64,000 nt of DNA, taken from Euryodendron excelsum. Lineage: Eukaryota; Streptophyta; Magnoliopsida; Ericales; Pentaphylacaceae. Each line of letters starts with the position of its first letter. Position 1 is the stretch's first letter. Made by a program: the position numbers and the translations under genes. The stretch spans positions 15,618,001-15,682,000 of the forward strand of contig CM065384.1 of assembly GCA_033060915.1 (NCBI GenBank), written 5' to 3'. The notes below the pieces were generated by a model. The model saw only the letters and a list, made by a program, of their open reading frames with translations, was not told the origin of the DNA and made no database searches. This document shows positions 24,225 to 34,635 of this stretch, one piece after another.

Positions 24225-24362
24225 TGTTTTCGCCACTCTGACGACGGTCTCGTGATACAGTGGTTAGTTGGCAATTCCCTATATCAACCTGTTTACGAGT
24301 ATTTTCGCTACTCTGACGGTTGCGATGTTTACGAGTATTTTCGCTACTGAGACGGTTCGCGA
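24225..24362 (-). repeat. U3 hairpin array II of LTR C
   Basis: Four degenerate minus-strand copies of the GAGTA..TACTC unit. Confidence 0.7.
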
Positions 24363-24554
24363 GCATTCCCGAGACTGCCTGATCTTGGGAAGCTGCTAAA
24401 GGGATTTAGCACCTGAGAAGTCAACATTCTCAGAAGGCGTGCCTGAAATGGACATTTCTGCATTGGCGGGTTAGCAGGCGCCAAAGGTGGACTATTCTAC
24501 CATCTAAGGGACTTGGGGTCTTGTCCCAATCGACAGGTTTAAAGGGGACTTACC

Positions 24555-24865
24555 ATCTTCGAAAAGACGTGCCTGATTTAGAATTTGGAAAGGGGACTTA
24601 GCATCTTTGGAAAGACGCACCTGATTTGGAAATGTTGAAAAAGGGACTTACCATCTTCGGAAAGACGTGCCTGATTTGGAATTGGAAAGGGAACTTACTG
24701 TCTTTAGAAAGACGTGCCTATTGGAATTGGAAAGGGGATTTACCGTCTTCGAAAAGACGTGCCTATTGGAATTGGAAATGGGACTTACCGTCTTCGGAAA
24801 GACACGCCTGATTTGGAATTGGAAAGGAGACTTACCGTGTTCAGAAAACGTGCTTGTTGGAATTG
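24555..24865 (-). repeat. U3 hairpin array I of LTR C (about 6-7 units)
   Basis: Units contain ACTTACCGTCTTCGGAAAGACG. Spacing varies from about 43 to 55 bp because some units lack part of the linker. Confidence 0.75.
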
Positions 24866-25053
24866 GAAAGAAAAATGCCTCTAAGGGCATTTTGGTTATT
24901 TTGCCTTTATTTGGGCCTGATGGGCCCGCCAAGCGATGGATAGACGGGATTAGACTTAGAGAGTTGACTGTGATTGGAATACGTCCATATTGACTTGAGT
25001 ACAAATCTGGACGGACCGTAGACTGCTGAGCAGTCAAAAATGGGGTGCTTACA

Positions 25054-26640
25054 CCTCAACGATCAACTTTCCGAAAAAAAAAGAGTTATTGGATGAGTGA
25101 GGATACTACCCAAAAGCAACACTTACAAGACACTGAAGCTAAGTGATGCGTGGCCAGACTGTCAAGATGAAGGGGAGCCACCTTTCATTTCCCTATGTCA
25201 ATGAACAAGTGTTTATATTCCCTTTGCTTAACCCTTAGTGCCCCGCAGAAAGCGAAAATTTTCTTTGCTAACCCTGATCCACAACTGTCCTCCCCACACT
25301 AGGGCAAACAATAGTTGAGAATTCTAGAAATGGTATCCACCTCTATCTTGGTAGGATAGTATTGAAAGCTCCATAGATCAAGCAATCTAGTTCAAAGTGA
25401 AGAGAGGCCCTCATTTCATTTCCCATACTGTCAGAAGCAACAGTTTGCCAGACCCGTTGAGCCACTTGTCTTTTTCGAGAAAACCCTAACCTAGGGATCA
25501 CTGCCCACATTGGGTTAGATTGAACGGCTAAGGAAAAAGTCTAAGGAAAAAGGGTTGTAGAATGATTTGTTTCAAAAAAAAAAAAAAGGAAAGAAAAGAG
25601 ATAAAAAGAAAAAAAAAAAAGCAAAGGAAAAAAGTTGCCAAAGGGCAAAAGGCCAAAAAAAAAAAAAAAAAAAAAAACCATGAATGTGCCATCTTGAAAA
25701 GCATAATAGAAAAAAGTCAGGGTGAAAGAAAATAGTCATTTTCACCTTGAGAAGTATATAGTAAAAGTAATAAGGAAATTTAAAGGTGATCTTAGGTTAC
25801 GAAGAAACCCAATAGAAACAATAGGTTTGAACATTTACCCTTTCTTGTAAAACCTTAAAACCATGGCTTACATTACAACCCTACTAAAGTCCACTCTGAT
25901 TGAAAACTGATTGCTTGATCTAAATGAGCTAGACACGCTACCGAAGCTAAAGAAGATGCTAACTCTATTGAAAAATAGTCAAGGATAGTATGGATCTAAA
26001 CCCTGCTTAAAACAATATCAAATTTGAGCCTATATGCCCGGTTATTTCCAAAACCCCATAACCTAGCCTACATTACGGTCCTAAACAAAGTCTCCTCAAA
26101 TTGAACGGACTGGCCGCTTATTGCTCTCCTAAAGGTCGGAAAAGCTGTTGCTAAAACCCCAAGAGTCGAGAGTTTTAGCCCAACAATCATATACACTAAC
26201 CCCGAGGTAGAGAGTTGAAGCCGATCAAAAGGTTGAGAAAGGTGCGAAGTGCTATCATCCAATCAAGGTAAAGTTGAGCTAGAGGAGAGGTTAGACTCCC
26301 GAAAAGGAAGGAGTTACCATTCAAAAGATATCGAGTTCGACAGCACCCCTTGTCATTCTGTTAGTTAATTTCTAACATGTGCATAAAATAAATAAAAAAA
26401 ATCACTTGAGCTTCGCATAGGACATAACTCCATGTAAAAACAGAAGTCACTAACATTAACTCATGTAATAGATACACAACATCCTCATTTCTACACATGC
26501 ATGAGATCATATAATTAGCTGTAAAGATCATAAATGTCTCTATCTATCCATGCATCTAAATACCATAAATATCTATATTTGTACAAAACTTACAAAATAA
26601 AACTGTCTAACATAAATACATCTCAAGAATAGGGCCAAAG
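25054..26640 (+). other. Internal region of element A, diverged repeat section
   Basis: Non-coding sequence like that at the window start: the TTTGCTTAACCC..AGTGCC phrase (25217), CCCCACACTAGGG (25294), CCCACATTGGGTT (25505), an A-rich purine stretch with long A runs (25560-25680) where the outer copies have GA and poly-G, and CTTACATTAC cores at 25864 and 26065. No supported gene. Confidence 0.6.
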
Positions 26641-26670
26641 GAAGATCAGAGTCTCCACAAGGGGCAGCCA

Positions 26671-28517
26671 TCAAAGGTCAAAATCAATGTCATCTGGATT
26701 GAAATCCCCAAAACCTAGTATCGGAGGAGGCGGATAACTACTCGAAGCACCAGCATCCTACAGAGAAGACAAAACTGAAATCAGCCACATGAAAGAAGAA
26801 CTAAACAACAACAGAGCAAAAAGAAGGAGACAAAAGATGACATACCCTGCCACCTCCCATCTGAGCTATCCAAGCCGTCAAGGAAGCCACCTCTGCCTGA
26901 TATTGATCTCTCTCTGTCTGTTATTGATCCCTCTGATCCCTCACAGTAGTAAACTCAGCCTGGAGCACATATCCCTCTGGCTCAACAGCACAAGTCAACC
27001 GCCTCCTGGCCTACGGCGTACCCGCCGACTACTACCTCAAACTAGGTAAAGGCACTAAGAGAATGAGCCCCAAAGTGTGCAGCATAATCCGTATCTGGAG
27101 GAAGCAAGAACTCGACACCCGGTTGCCGCTCCTGATAGGGGATAGGCACTCCCGCCACCAAGGCCCCAAACATATACTCTGGTGGAGCTCCTGCTGACCG
27201 GAACTCCTTATAAAACTACCGCTAGTGTCGCTCTCCTAGATAAGACTCCCAAGTATCATCACTGAGAAAAGCAGCCCTCGACAGGGATAATGGGACCAAG
27301 TACCGTACAGTCTCATAATGAATTGATCCAATGAAGGGCCGCCAAGTTACATCTCTCACCTCAATCAACTCTAGGTTCACCTGTAGCGCCACAAAGTCAG
27401 TAATCTCCAATCGTTGGGCCACCCGGTCACGAGCCCACCTCAAAGCACGTGGATAAAGGTCGTCCTTGACAACTGCAGGGCGACGAACCAGCAGGTACTC
27501 ATAGCTCCACTGGACAAGAAAGGGCCATAAACTAGTCATGCTGCCCCAACGGGAGGAAGTCCGGACCTGCATCGATCAAGGGAAGCAGCCAAAGGAGAAG
27601 GACCCCCAATCCAGCTCCGATAAAGCCTCAAGATCAGCTACTATGCTCACCAAACTAAAAAGCACAAGTGACTTCTTGTTGTTGCAGAAGCAGCTAAAGA
27701 TGATGTATAAAACAAGTCGCCATCTCATAATGTCCCGCCTGGCTGGCGATGGCTCAACAGCAAAGGTACGGTCATCCTGACTAAGCCAAGAGATTGGGAA
27801 GGTAGAACGCTCGGGAGGGGGCAAGTCCAGCAGAATGCAGGCCTCGTCTCTACTGACTAACTGTAAAGTGATCCGCTGTCCGACGAAGGAAAGCCCTGTG
27901 ATGATCGCCTAATCCAAGGGGGTGGGATCTAACTCGAAGTTAACAATATGGAGGGTCCCAGTCTTCCCAAACCACATCTCAATAAGCACTAGTACCAAAT
28001 GCCGGTTCAGGTGGTTAGCTTGTAATCCCATGAAGGCTCTGAATCCGATTTTAGCCAAGAAGGAATGATATAATGGAGCAACCCACTGCATGGTCACGAA
28101 GACCTGATGAACAGCCCCTCTAAAAGTTGTGTATACTCGAAGAGGGGGCAAATGCTGTATAGAATATATGCTGGGGTGATAAGCAAGATCTCCGAGCGGT
28201 GGGATGTCTAGTACCTCCAGGTCACCCAAGTCAGCATCCATCTGCCTGTGTCTAGAGGAGGCTCTCCCATAACCGGTCACCTGATTCCCAAGGCCCGACA
28301 CCTCCTCCTCAGCATCAATCTCCTCCACAAAGGCCTGCTCAACCAGAGGAAAGGGGTCGACAGGTGGTCTACTCCCCTGTTCGCTCTGACTGGAAGAGGC
28401 CCGTTCGGTTGATCGTCGGCTACCTCTAGATCAACTAGAACCGCCGGTGGAATCTGTCCGAGCCGCCTTCCCCGAGTAACGTCTCCTCTCAAAACCATCA
28501 TCACCCGCATCTGCCAA
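26671..28517 (-). pseudogene. Antisense plant-mobile-domain (PMD)-like pseudogene, spliced
   Basis: Lies opposite to element A, between the lost pol and the 3' LTR. One minus-strand frame runs from 28514 to about 27000. Order: ADAGDDG and a Ser/Arg-rich leader; a core with LIEMWFGKTGTLH (about 27960-27990), then TPLD and AIITGLSF around a stop; LDWGSFSF near 27600; and DVTWRPFIGS with ESYLGER (27240-27356). These fit the plant mobile domain, with its W-x-x-x-T-x-x-F/L-H, TGL, WG and W-x-P-Y/F signatures. A Gln/Glu-rich segment follows, then an 88-bp intron (26758-26845; GTATGT..CTGTAG) and a last exon ending DDIDFDL. Stops at 28431, 27909, 27576 and 27222, more stops after that and a frame change near 26990 make it non-functional. 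The start ATG is spoiled by one extra T. Cellular PMD proteins act in silencing; antisense extra ORFs are reported for Tat-lineage elements. Family call by motif only. Confidence 0.65.
26758..26845 (-). other. Probable intron in the antisense PMD-like gene
   Basis: On the minus strand the exon ends GGTGGCAGG, then GTATGT..., then a pyrimidine-rich end TTTTGTCTTCTCTGTAG, then GATGCTGG. Joining is in phase 0 and opens a short final exon to a stop at 26671-26673. The 88-bp length is normal for a plant intron. Confidence 0.6.
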
Positions 28518-28619
28518 TCCTGAAAAGGTAAGTCAAGGTAAGAGGTGTTAATATACCATACATGTAGATAAATAATAACATAACAAAGTAAAACAAAATA
28601 AACAACAAACAATAAAAAA

Positions 28620-29791
28620 ATAATAAAAAGAGTTCAAATGATATGTCAAAATAAATTTCCTACACCTTTCGATTTTCCAACTTCAAATCAAATCTCAAGG
28701 GTTTTTTGTCTTTTTCCTTCAAAAAGATTTTACTCTAAACCTTTTCCAACTCTTTCCCTGATTTCTAAAAAATTTCGACAAAGTTTCGTTTAAAAATCGT
28801 CCCTACAACACCCACGATAGCAACACAAAACATAAACTGTGCACTTCACAACGTTACAATCACATGATATAAGCACTTGCGCACACTTTTTAAAATTTTC
28901 AAAACACATGTTTTATTTTTCCAATAAGTCAATGGTTTTCAAAGTTATCCTAAAATTTCTTAAAAATCATTTCAAATGTTTTCTAAAATATTCCTACATT
29001 TTTCAAAATTTCAAACTCTAAAAAATTTTCATCAATTTCTTAAGTTTTCCCATTTTCATAATTTTCTAAGTATTTTTCAATTTTTCAAAAAATCAAAAAT
29101 TCACCAAGTTTTCAAAAAATCATGAAACTTCACACAGTTGTTAAACACATTTCTCTAAGGCACATGGTACAAAAATCTAGCCAAAAGAACCCAATGCCCA
29201 AGCCTGTAGGAATAAACCCCCAATTCTTGTAGGAAATCCTCTTCACATAATCACATAAACTCACTCAAATTCAATTCAACAAATACCAAAATGTAAGAAT
29301 AACATCACCATAATGTTCAAAATATTTCAAAACATCAATTTTTACTATTCACATGGTTCAAACGAAATTCTACACATCAAAATCAACAGAAATTTGAAAA
29401 CTCAATCATTGGAGTTCTCCGGTTAATCTTCTCTTCTGGCAACTTTTCTGGCGACATGGTCTCCTTCCAGCAATAACCCATCTTCTCCAAGAAGTGCTCC
29501 TTTAAGTTTAAGTCAGTTTCCCCACAAACACTCTCAACTTTTCAAAAAACTCTTCAAATGTCCCAAGTATTAGAACCAGAATTTTTCTGGTTTTAATCCC
29601 AAGCCTGGCGCTATTAGCAGAGGCACCAAGCTAAACTTTCCAAAGCAGTGGCACCAGTTTCCAAATTTTGGGCAGCTTTGCCCTTTTTCCTACCAAAACT
29701 CATTTTCGAAGGCCATTTAAGCCTAATATCCTTTTTCGACCCCCCGCTATCGAAAAATTTTCAAAGTCCGTCCCTCCAACCACCTCACAGT
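28620..29791 (+). other. Low-complexity block and end of element A internal region
   Basis: AT-rich TTTTCAAAA-type sequence with a degenerate GGCGC/GTGGCACC palindrome near 29605-29655, as also seen in D at 58281-58340. No gene. It continues after solo LTR J at 34158. Confidence 0.6.
29787..29791 (+). other. TSD of solo LTR J (left copy)
   Basis: ACAGT; the right copy at 34153-34157 is ACGGT, one transition different. The uninterrupted homologue at 4404-4440 (CCTCACAGTCAATAAGGGAC) shows the pre-insertion target. Confidence 0.7.
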
Positions 29792-30019
29792 TGTAAGCAC
29801 CCCATTTTTGACCGTTCGGTAGTCTACACTCTGTCCAAACTTGTTTTCAAGTCAATTTGGGCATATTCCAATCGAAACCAATTCTCTAGGTCCAAATTCT
29901 GTCTTTCCATCACTTCGCGGGCCTGTCAGGCCCAAATAGAGGCAAAATGACCAAAATGTCTTTAGGGGCATTGTCCTTTCTTATTCCAATTCCAATCCCT
30001 CTCTCGAGACAGTTTATCC

Positions 30020-30415
30020 CTCGAGACGGTCCGAGTAGCAAAACTACTCACAAAACCGTTAGAGTAGCGGAAGTACTCACAAAACCGTTAGAGTGGCGGA
30101 AACACTCATAATCCAGGCACGTCTCTTCGGAGACAGTAAGACCCCTTTCCAATCCCTCTCTCGAGACAGTTTATTCCTCGAGACGGTCCGAGCAGCAAAA
30201 CTACTCACAGAACCGTTAGAGTAGCGAAAATACTCACAAAGCCGTTAGAGTAGCAGAAATACTCACAAAGCCGTTAGAGTAGCGGAAATACTCACAAAGC
30301 CGTTAGAGTAACGGAAATACTCCCAAATCATCAACCCCGTCCGAGTAGCGAAAATACTCAACTCCGTCCGAGTATCGGAAATACTCACATCGTTAGAGTG
30401 GCGGAAACACTCAAA
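30020..30415 (+). repeat. U3 hairpin array II of LTR J (about 11 units)
   Basis: About eleven copies of a 27-29-bp unit, CCGTTAGAGTAGCGGAAATA then CTCACAAAG. Within each, GAGTA and TACTC (or GAGTG and CACTC) pair across a short loop. One array-I unit and a second TCTCTCGAGACAGTTTAT phrase split the array near 30115-30180, so part of it is a larger duplication. Confidence 0.85.
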
Positions 30416-31244
30416 ACCTAGGTCAACACCCGTGTCTGTTAGGTCACTTCGGTGAAAAATGACCAGACTACCCTTAGGACCTTTTCCGAGACTTTCCGGT
30501 CAAGATGACCATTTTGCCCCTAAGCATCCGAATGCCCCGGGAACCACACCGGCTCTGGGTATCAAACCGGTAACCTCCTGAGACTACTTTTTATAGTATT
30601 CTCAATCTTCCTTTACCTTTCCGGATCATTCCGAGTCAGTTCCGGCCAACCCGGTACGAAATGACCGTTTTGCCCCTAGAGGGCCGGTCTCCTTCTTTGA
30701 CCACATCGGCTCTGGGTATCAAACCGGTAATGTCCTAAGAATACTTTTTATAGTATTCTCAACCTTCCTTTACCTTTCCGGACCATTCCGAGTCAATTCT
30801 GGCAAACCCGGTACAAAATGACCGTTTTGCCCCTAGTGGGCCGGTCTCCTTTTCTGATCACGCCGGCTCTGGGAATCAAACCGGAAACCTCTGGGAACAT
30901 TCTAAATAATGTTTCCAGATCTCAAGTCTTCTTCCGGGACAGTCCGAGTCCGTCCCGGCAATTTCCCGGTCCGATTGACCGTTTTGCCCCTAAAGGCCTG
31001 GTCAACCTTTTCGACACATTTTGTCCTCACTTTTCAAGTCAAATACCTCCAGGACACTATTTTAAGTGTTCCTGCTCCTTTCCGGCCTTCCGGGTCATTC
31101 CCGACTCCTTCAAATCATTCCCGGACTTTCCTGAGTCGCTTCTAGTGAAGTTAGGCTAAAGATTGCACGGTAGTCACTAGTACAGACGCCCAAATCTAGT
31201 CAAAGATACGTTGCTTGACGACTTATAAAGTTTCCTAAGTGGGT

Positions 31245-31341
31245 GGCGCCACTAGTAGTGGTGCCAAGCCAAGAATTGGCCTGGCGCCACTCTTAGTGGC
31301 GCCAAGAGAAATTTTGCCCTGGCACCACTGCAACAGGCGCC
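31245..31341 (+). promoter_or_regulatory. GGCGCC palindrome cluster of LTR J
   Basis: Best-preserved cluster: 31245-31265 is a near-perfect inverted repeat, and 31283-31303 is a perfect one (GGCGCCACT, three bases, AGTGGCGCC). A third degenerate block at 31319-31341 ends about 27 bases before the TATA box. Confidence 0.7.
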
Positions 31342-31367
31342 AAGTTTGTCCTCCTTCTATAAATACA

Positions 31368-31375
31368 GAGCCTCG
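31368..31375 (+). promoter_or_regulatory. TATA box of LTR J
   Basis: TATAAATA after CTCCTTC, followed by CAGAGCCTCG as in the other LTRs. Confidence 0.7.
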
Positions 31376-33965
31376 TTCAACGTGAAACGGGGTCTGCAAA
31401 CTTAACCTAAAAATCCTATATTTCGATATACAGAGCTCGAGCACCTCCAAAACCCTAGTCTCCCTAGGTTTTCCCAAACCCTAGCTACTATACACAAACC
31501 CTAGCCTCCTATACACTCATACACTCCCCCATACACTCATACACTAGCCTTCAACCATCCTTTGAAGACTTGAAGAGCTGCCATACAAAGCTTGAAGACA
31601 ACTCTTGAAGGCTGAAGGTGAAGATCAAGACAAAGACTGAAGACCGAAGACAGCGCGGTGCGCAAAATAAAGAAGACATACGGTAGGTTTTCTCTTTAAT
31701 TTTCTGCACTTCCCCCTCTCTCTTCTCTCTCCAACCCACTTGGGTTTTCTCTATTTTAATCCCCCGTCTCTTTCCCCCGCCCCCCCTTTCTTTGCATGCT
31801 TGAAACAAGGGGATTCCCGGTCCATGTGTAGGATTGGACTATTGGAGAGTCACCGTGTCGGGGTCTTTCTTCTAGTCTAACCAAAGACCACGTAGGTCCG
31901 AGCCCCTTGATTATGTGGTGAAGCCTTAACCTTGTATGTTCACGACCCCAAATTGCATTGTGCATATCATAATCTTTGATCTTCCAAAATTCGTTTTCAA
32001 ACTCGTTTTCAAAATCGTTTTCAAACTTGTTTTCAAAATTGCATCAAAATCTCTTTTTCAAAAACTTGTTTTCAAAATCAAAATCCTAGGATGATTCTAG
32101 CTTTTCCATGGCTAGGGTTGCTTTAGGAAAGTGTTACATTTAAAGTGACCAATATGGTCCATATTTCAAAATCTTGTTGATTTTCAAAACCGCTTTCCTA
32201 AAGTGGTTCTAGCCCCCTTATGGTTAGAATTGCTTTAGGAAAGTGAGACATTTACATACGTTCCAAAAAACTCTCTCTTCAAAGATCTCTTCCTAAAAAT
32301 CTCTTTTTCAACATACTTTCCTAAAACTCCCCTCTTCAAAATTGTTTTCAAAAACTCCCTTCCAAAATCTATTTTTCAAAAATTCTCTTTTTCAACTCCT
32401 CTCCAAAACTCTCCCTCCTAAAAATTCACTTTCTAAAAACGCTCTCTAAAAATCTTTCCAAAAACTCTCTTTTCCAAAATCTTCCTTCTAGAAATTTCCT
32501 CTCTAGGATTTTCCTTCTAAAATCTACGTTTCTAAAAACACACTTTCCAAAAACTCCTTTTCTTTAAAAATCTTTTTCCAAAAACTCCCTCTTCAAATTC
32601 ACTTTCCGAAAGCTCCTCCCTAGGATTCCCTTCTAGAAAACCTTCGTTTCCAGAAACGCACTTTCTAAAAATCCCTTTTCCTTAGAGCCCAAATCAAGCC
32701 TTAGAGCCCACAATTAGGAAACCCTAATTTTCTTTCCAAAAACATGATTTTCAAACTTTGCCCCAAACCTAGGTTTCCAAAACTTCATGTTTTCACATAA
32801 AAAATATACATGTTTCCAAAACCTATTTTCTATGTCAAAACTATGGTTTTTCAAATTTAGGGTTTCTAAAACCTCCCTTTCCAAATCCTTGCCAAATCAA
32901 ATCTTCTCTTTAGGAAACAAAATCAAACATTTGCTTTAGGAAACCAAATCCAATCTCCCCGTTTAGGAAACTAGATCCTATCCTCCGTTTTTGGAAACGA
33001 AATCAAACCTTCCCTTTTAGAAACAAAATCCAATCCTTTCCTAATCCGACTTTTTTCTTAATTCAAATCCTTCCTAAACTTCCACTTTCCTAAACCCTAA
33101 GTTTCCAAAAACTTGAACATAAAAATCTTTCCTAAAGTTCTAAAATTCAACCCTTTCCTAATTCAACTCCCTTTCCAAATCTTAACTTTCCAAATTCAAG
33201 CTTTTAAACCTTTCCTAAATTCAAACCTTTCTTAATTTCAAGATTTTCTAAAACTCTAAAACTTTCTAAATCCTAAACTTTCCAAATTTCAAATCTTTTC
33301 AAATCCAAAGTTTCCTAAATTCAAAACATTTTTAAGTTAAATCTTTCTAAACTTCCAAGCTTTCTAAATTCTAAATCTTTCCAAAACTTCAACACCTTTC
33401 CAAAAACGAAACTTTCCAATTTTCAAAACTTTCCTAAGTCGAAAATTTTCCAAAATTTCCATCTACTTTCAAACTTTCTATTTTCAAATTTCTATTTCCA
33501 AATTTTCAAACTTTCTAATTTCAAATTCTATCTCTTCAAATCTATTTTCAAATCAAATTCTTTTCAACTTTATTTCCAAATCTATTTTTCAATTTTCTCT
33601 TGTTTTGCACTTGCATATCATGCATCATGTTAGTTTTCAAACATTGTTTTCCTAAAGTGAATAGGGTTGAACATATGTTAATTAAAGACTCTCATAGGTG
33701 AATATAGGGTAGATTGACATGTAGGTACCGAAAGGGCGAGGTAGGGTGATAGCTTAGTGCGTCTTCCCTACACGTAACCAACCTCCAAACCTAGATCACT
33801 GTTTTCAAAAACCAAAAGGAGTTATTTTTCTAAAAAGGGCTAAATGTTTTCCAAAGGTTGCCAAACAACCCGTTTTCCTAAAAAACCTTCTCTTGAGGAT
33901 GTTTTCCAAAATTATTTTCCAAAAACCCTAAGTGTAGTCCTCGGATTATTTTTAGTTTTTAGGTG

Positions 33966-34001
33966 ACCTAACTCACCTTAATCAAGTTAGGTGGCGACTC
34001 C
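33966..34001 (+). other. U5 hairpin plus PBS look-alike (LTR J)
   Basis: ACCTAACT and AGTTAGGT form a perfect 8-bp stem with an 11-base loop, directly followed by TGGCGACTCC, the first ten bases of the PBS. Equivalent copies: 39072-39107, 43189-43223 (degenerate), 51110-51145, 63047-63082. Confidence 0.7.
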
Positions 34002-34157
34002 GAATCTTTTTCGAAAGTCCTTTATTCAAACCAGTTTTCAATTCAAACCTAGTCGCACTCATTCTTTTAGGAGGGTGAGTTCTAACGAGAGAGTACAGCA
34101 TTTTTCCCGCTTGTGTGAGTATTCCTCAAGTGCGAAAAATTTGGGTGCGACAACGGT

Positions 34158-34223
34158 CAATATGAGACTCTTACTTTATCGTTTTCTGTCTTCGACAAGC
34201 AAAAACAGAAAAAGAAGGGCAGC
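34158..34223 (+). other. Last internal bases and PPT of element A
   Basis: CAATATGAGACTCTTACTTT and the ATCGTTTTCTG phrase, then AGAAAAAGAAGGG and CAGC directly before the 3' LTR. It matches 4411-4484 and 58455-58522. Confidence 0.8.
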
Positions 34224-34427
34224 TGTAAGCACCCCATTTTTGACCGCTCAGCAGTCTACAGTCCGTTCAAACTTGTATTCAAGTCACTGTGGACATATTT
34301 TGAGTCAAATCAACTTTCCAAGTCTAATCCCGTCTATCCATCGCTTCATGGGCCCACCAGGCACAAATAGAGGCAAAATGACTGAAATGCCATTAGGGGC
34401 ATTGTTCGGTCCAATTCCAAAATTAGG

Positions 34428-34635
34428 CACGTCTTTTCGAAGACGGTAAGTCCCCTTTCCAAATCCAAGAGGCACGTCTTTCCGAAGACGGTAAGTCCCT
34501 TTCTAAATCCAACAGGCATGTCTTTCCCAAGATGGTAAGTCCCCTATCCATTTCCAATAGGCACGTCTTCCTGAAGACGGTAAGTCCCCTTTCCAATTCC
34601 AACAGGCACGTCTTTCCGAAGACGGTAAGCCCCCA
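34428..34635 (+). repeat. U3 hairpin array I of the A 3' LTR (5 units)
   Basis: Five units with CGTCTT-N4-AAGACG then GTAAG and a CCCC-rich tail, the same number as in the A 5' LTR. Confidence 0.8.

Larger units (their letters stand above)
19707..25053 (-). mobile_element. LTR of element C (minus strand)
   Basis: On the minus strand it begins TGTAAGCACCCC at 25053 and ends next to the C PBS. It is about 5.35 kb, the longest LTR in the window. It has array I (24555-24865), array II (24225-24362), GGCGCC palindromes (23192-23275), a TATA box (23152-23159) and the U5 box (20434-20469). The last LTR bases are changed (GCGCGATA for GCGCGACA). The rest of C, including its second LTR, is gone. Confidence 0.85.
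29792..34152 (+). mobile_element. Solo LTR J inside element A internal region
   Basis: Starts TGTAAGCACCCC and ends TTTGGGTGCGACA, 4,361 bp, with no PBS after it and no PPT before it. Near-matching TSD. It has the largest array II in the window (30020-30415) and two clean GGCGCC hairpins, but the GATACGTAGG U5 box is missing, which explains much of the shorter length. Confidence 0.85.

Noticed and set aside
24626..25037. Open frames on both strands over the U3 array in LTR C (and similar ones at 34423-34868, 46643-47023 and 58547-58909)
   Set aside because: These are translations of the ~47-bp hairpin repeats. Frames exist on both strands and differ between LTRs according to unit number.
30020..30415. 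CRISPR-like array of 27-29-bp repeats
   Set aside because: There are no unique spacers between units, it lies in the U3 of a plant LTR, and the same unit occurs singly in sister LTRs.
30818..31159. 114-codon open frame in LTR J (also 59591-59920)
   Set aside because: Non-coding U3 sequence upstream of the promoter; the frame is broken in the other LTRs and lacks any motif.
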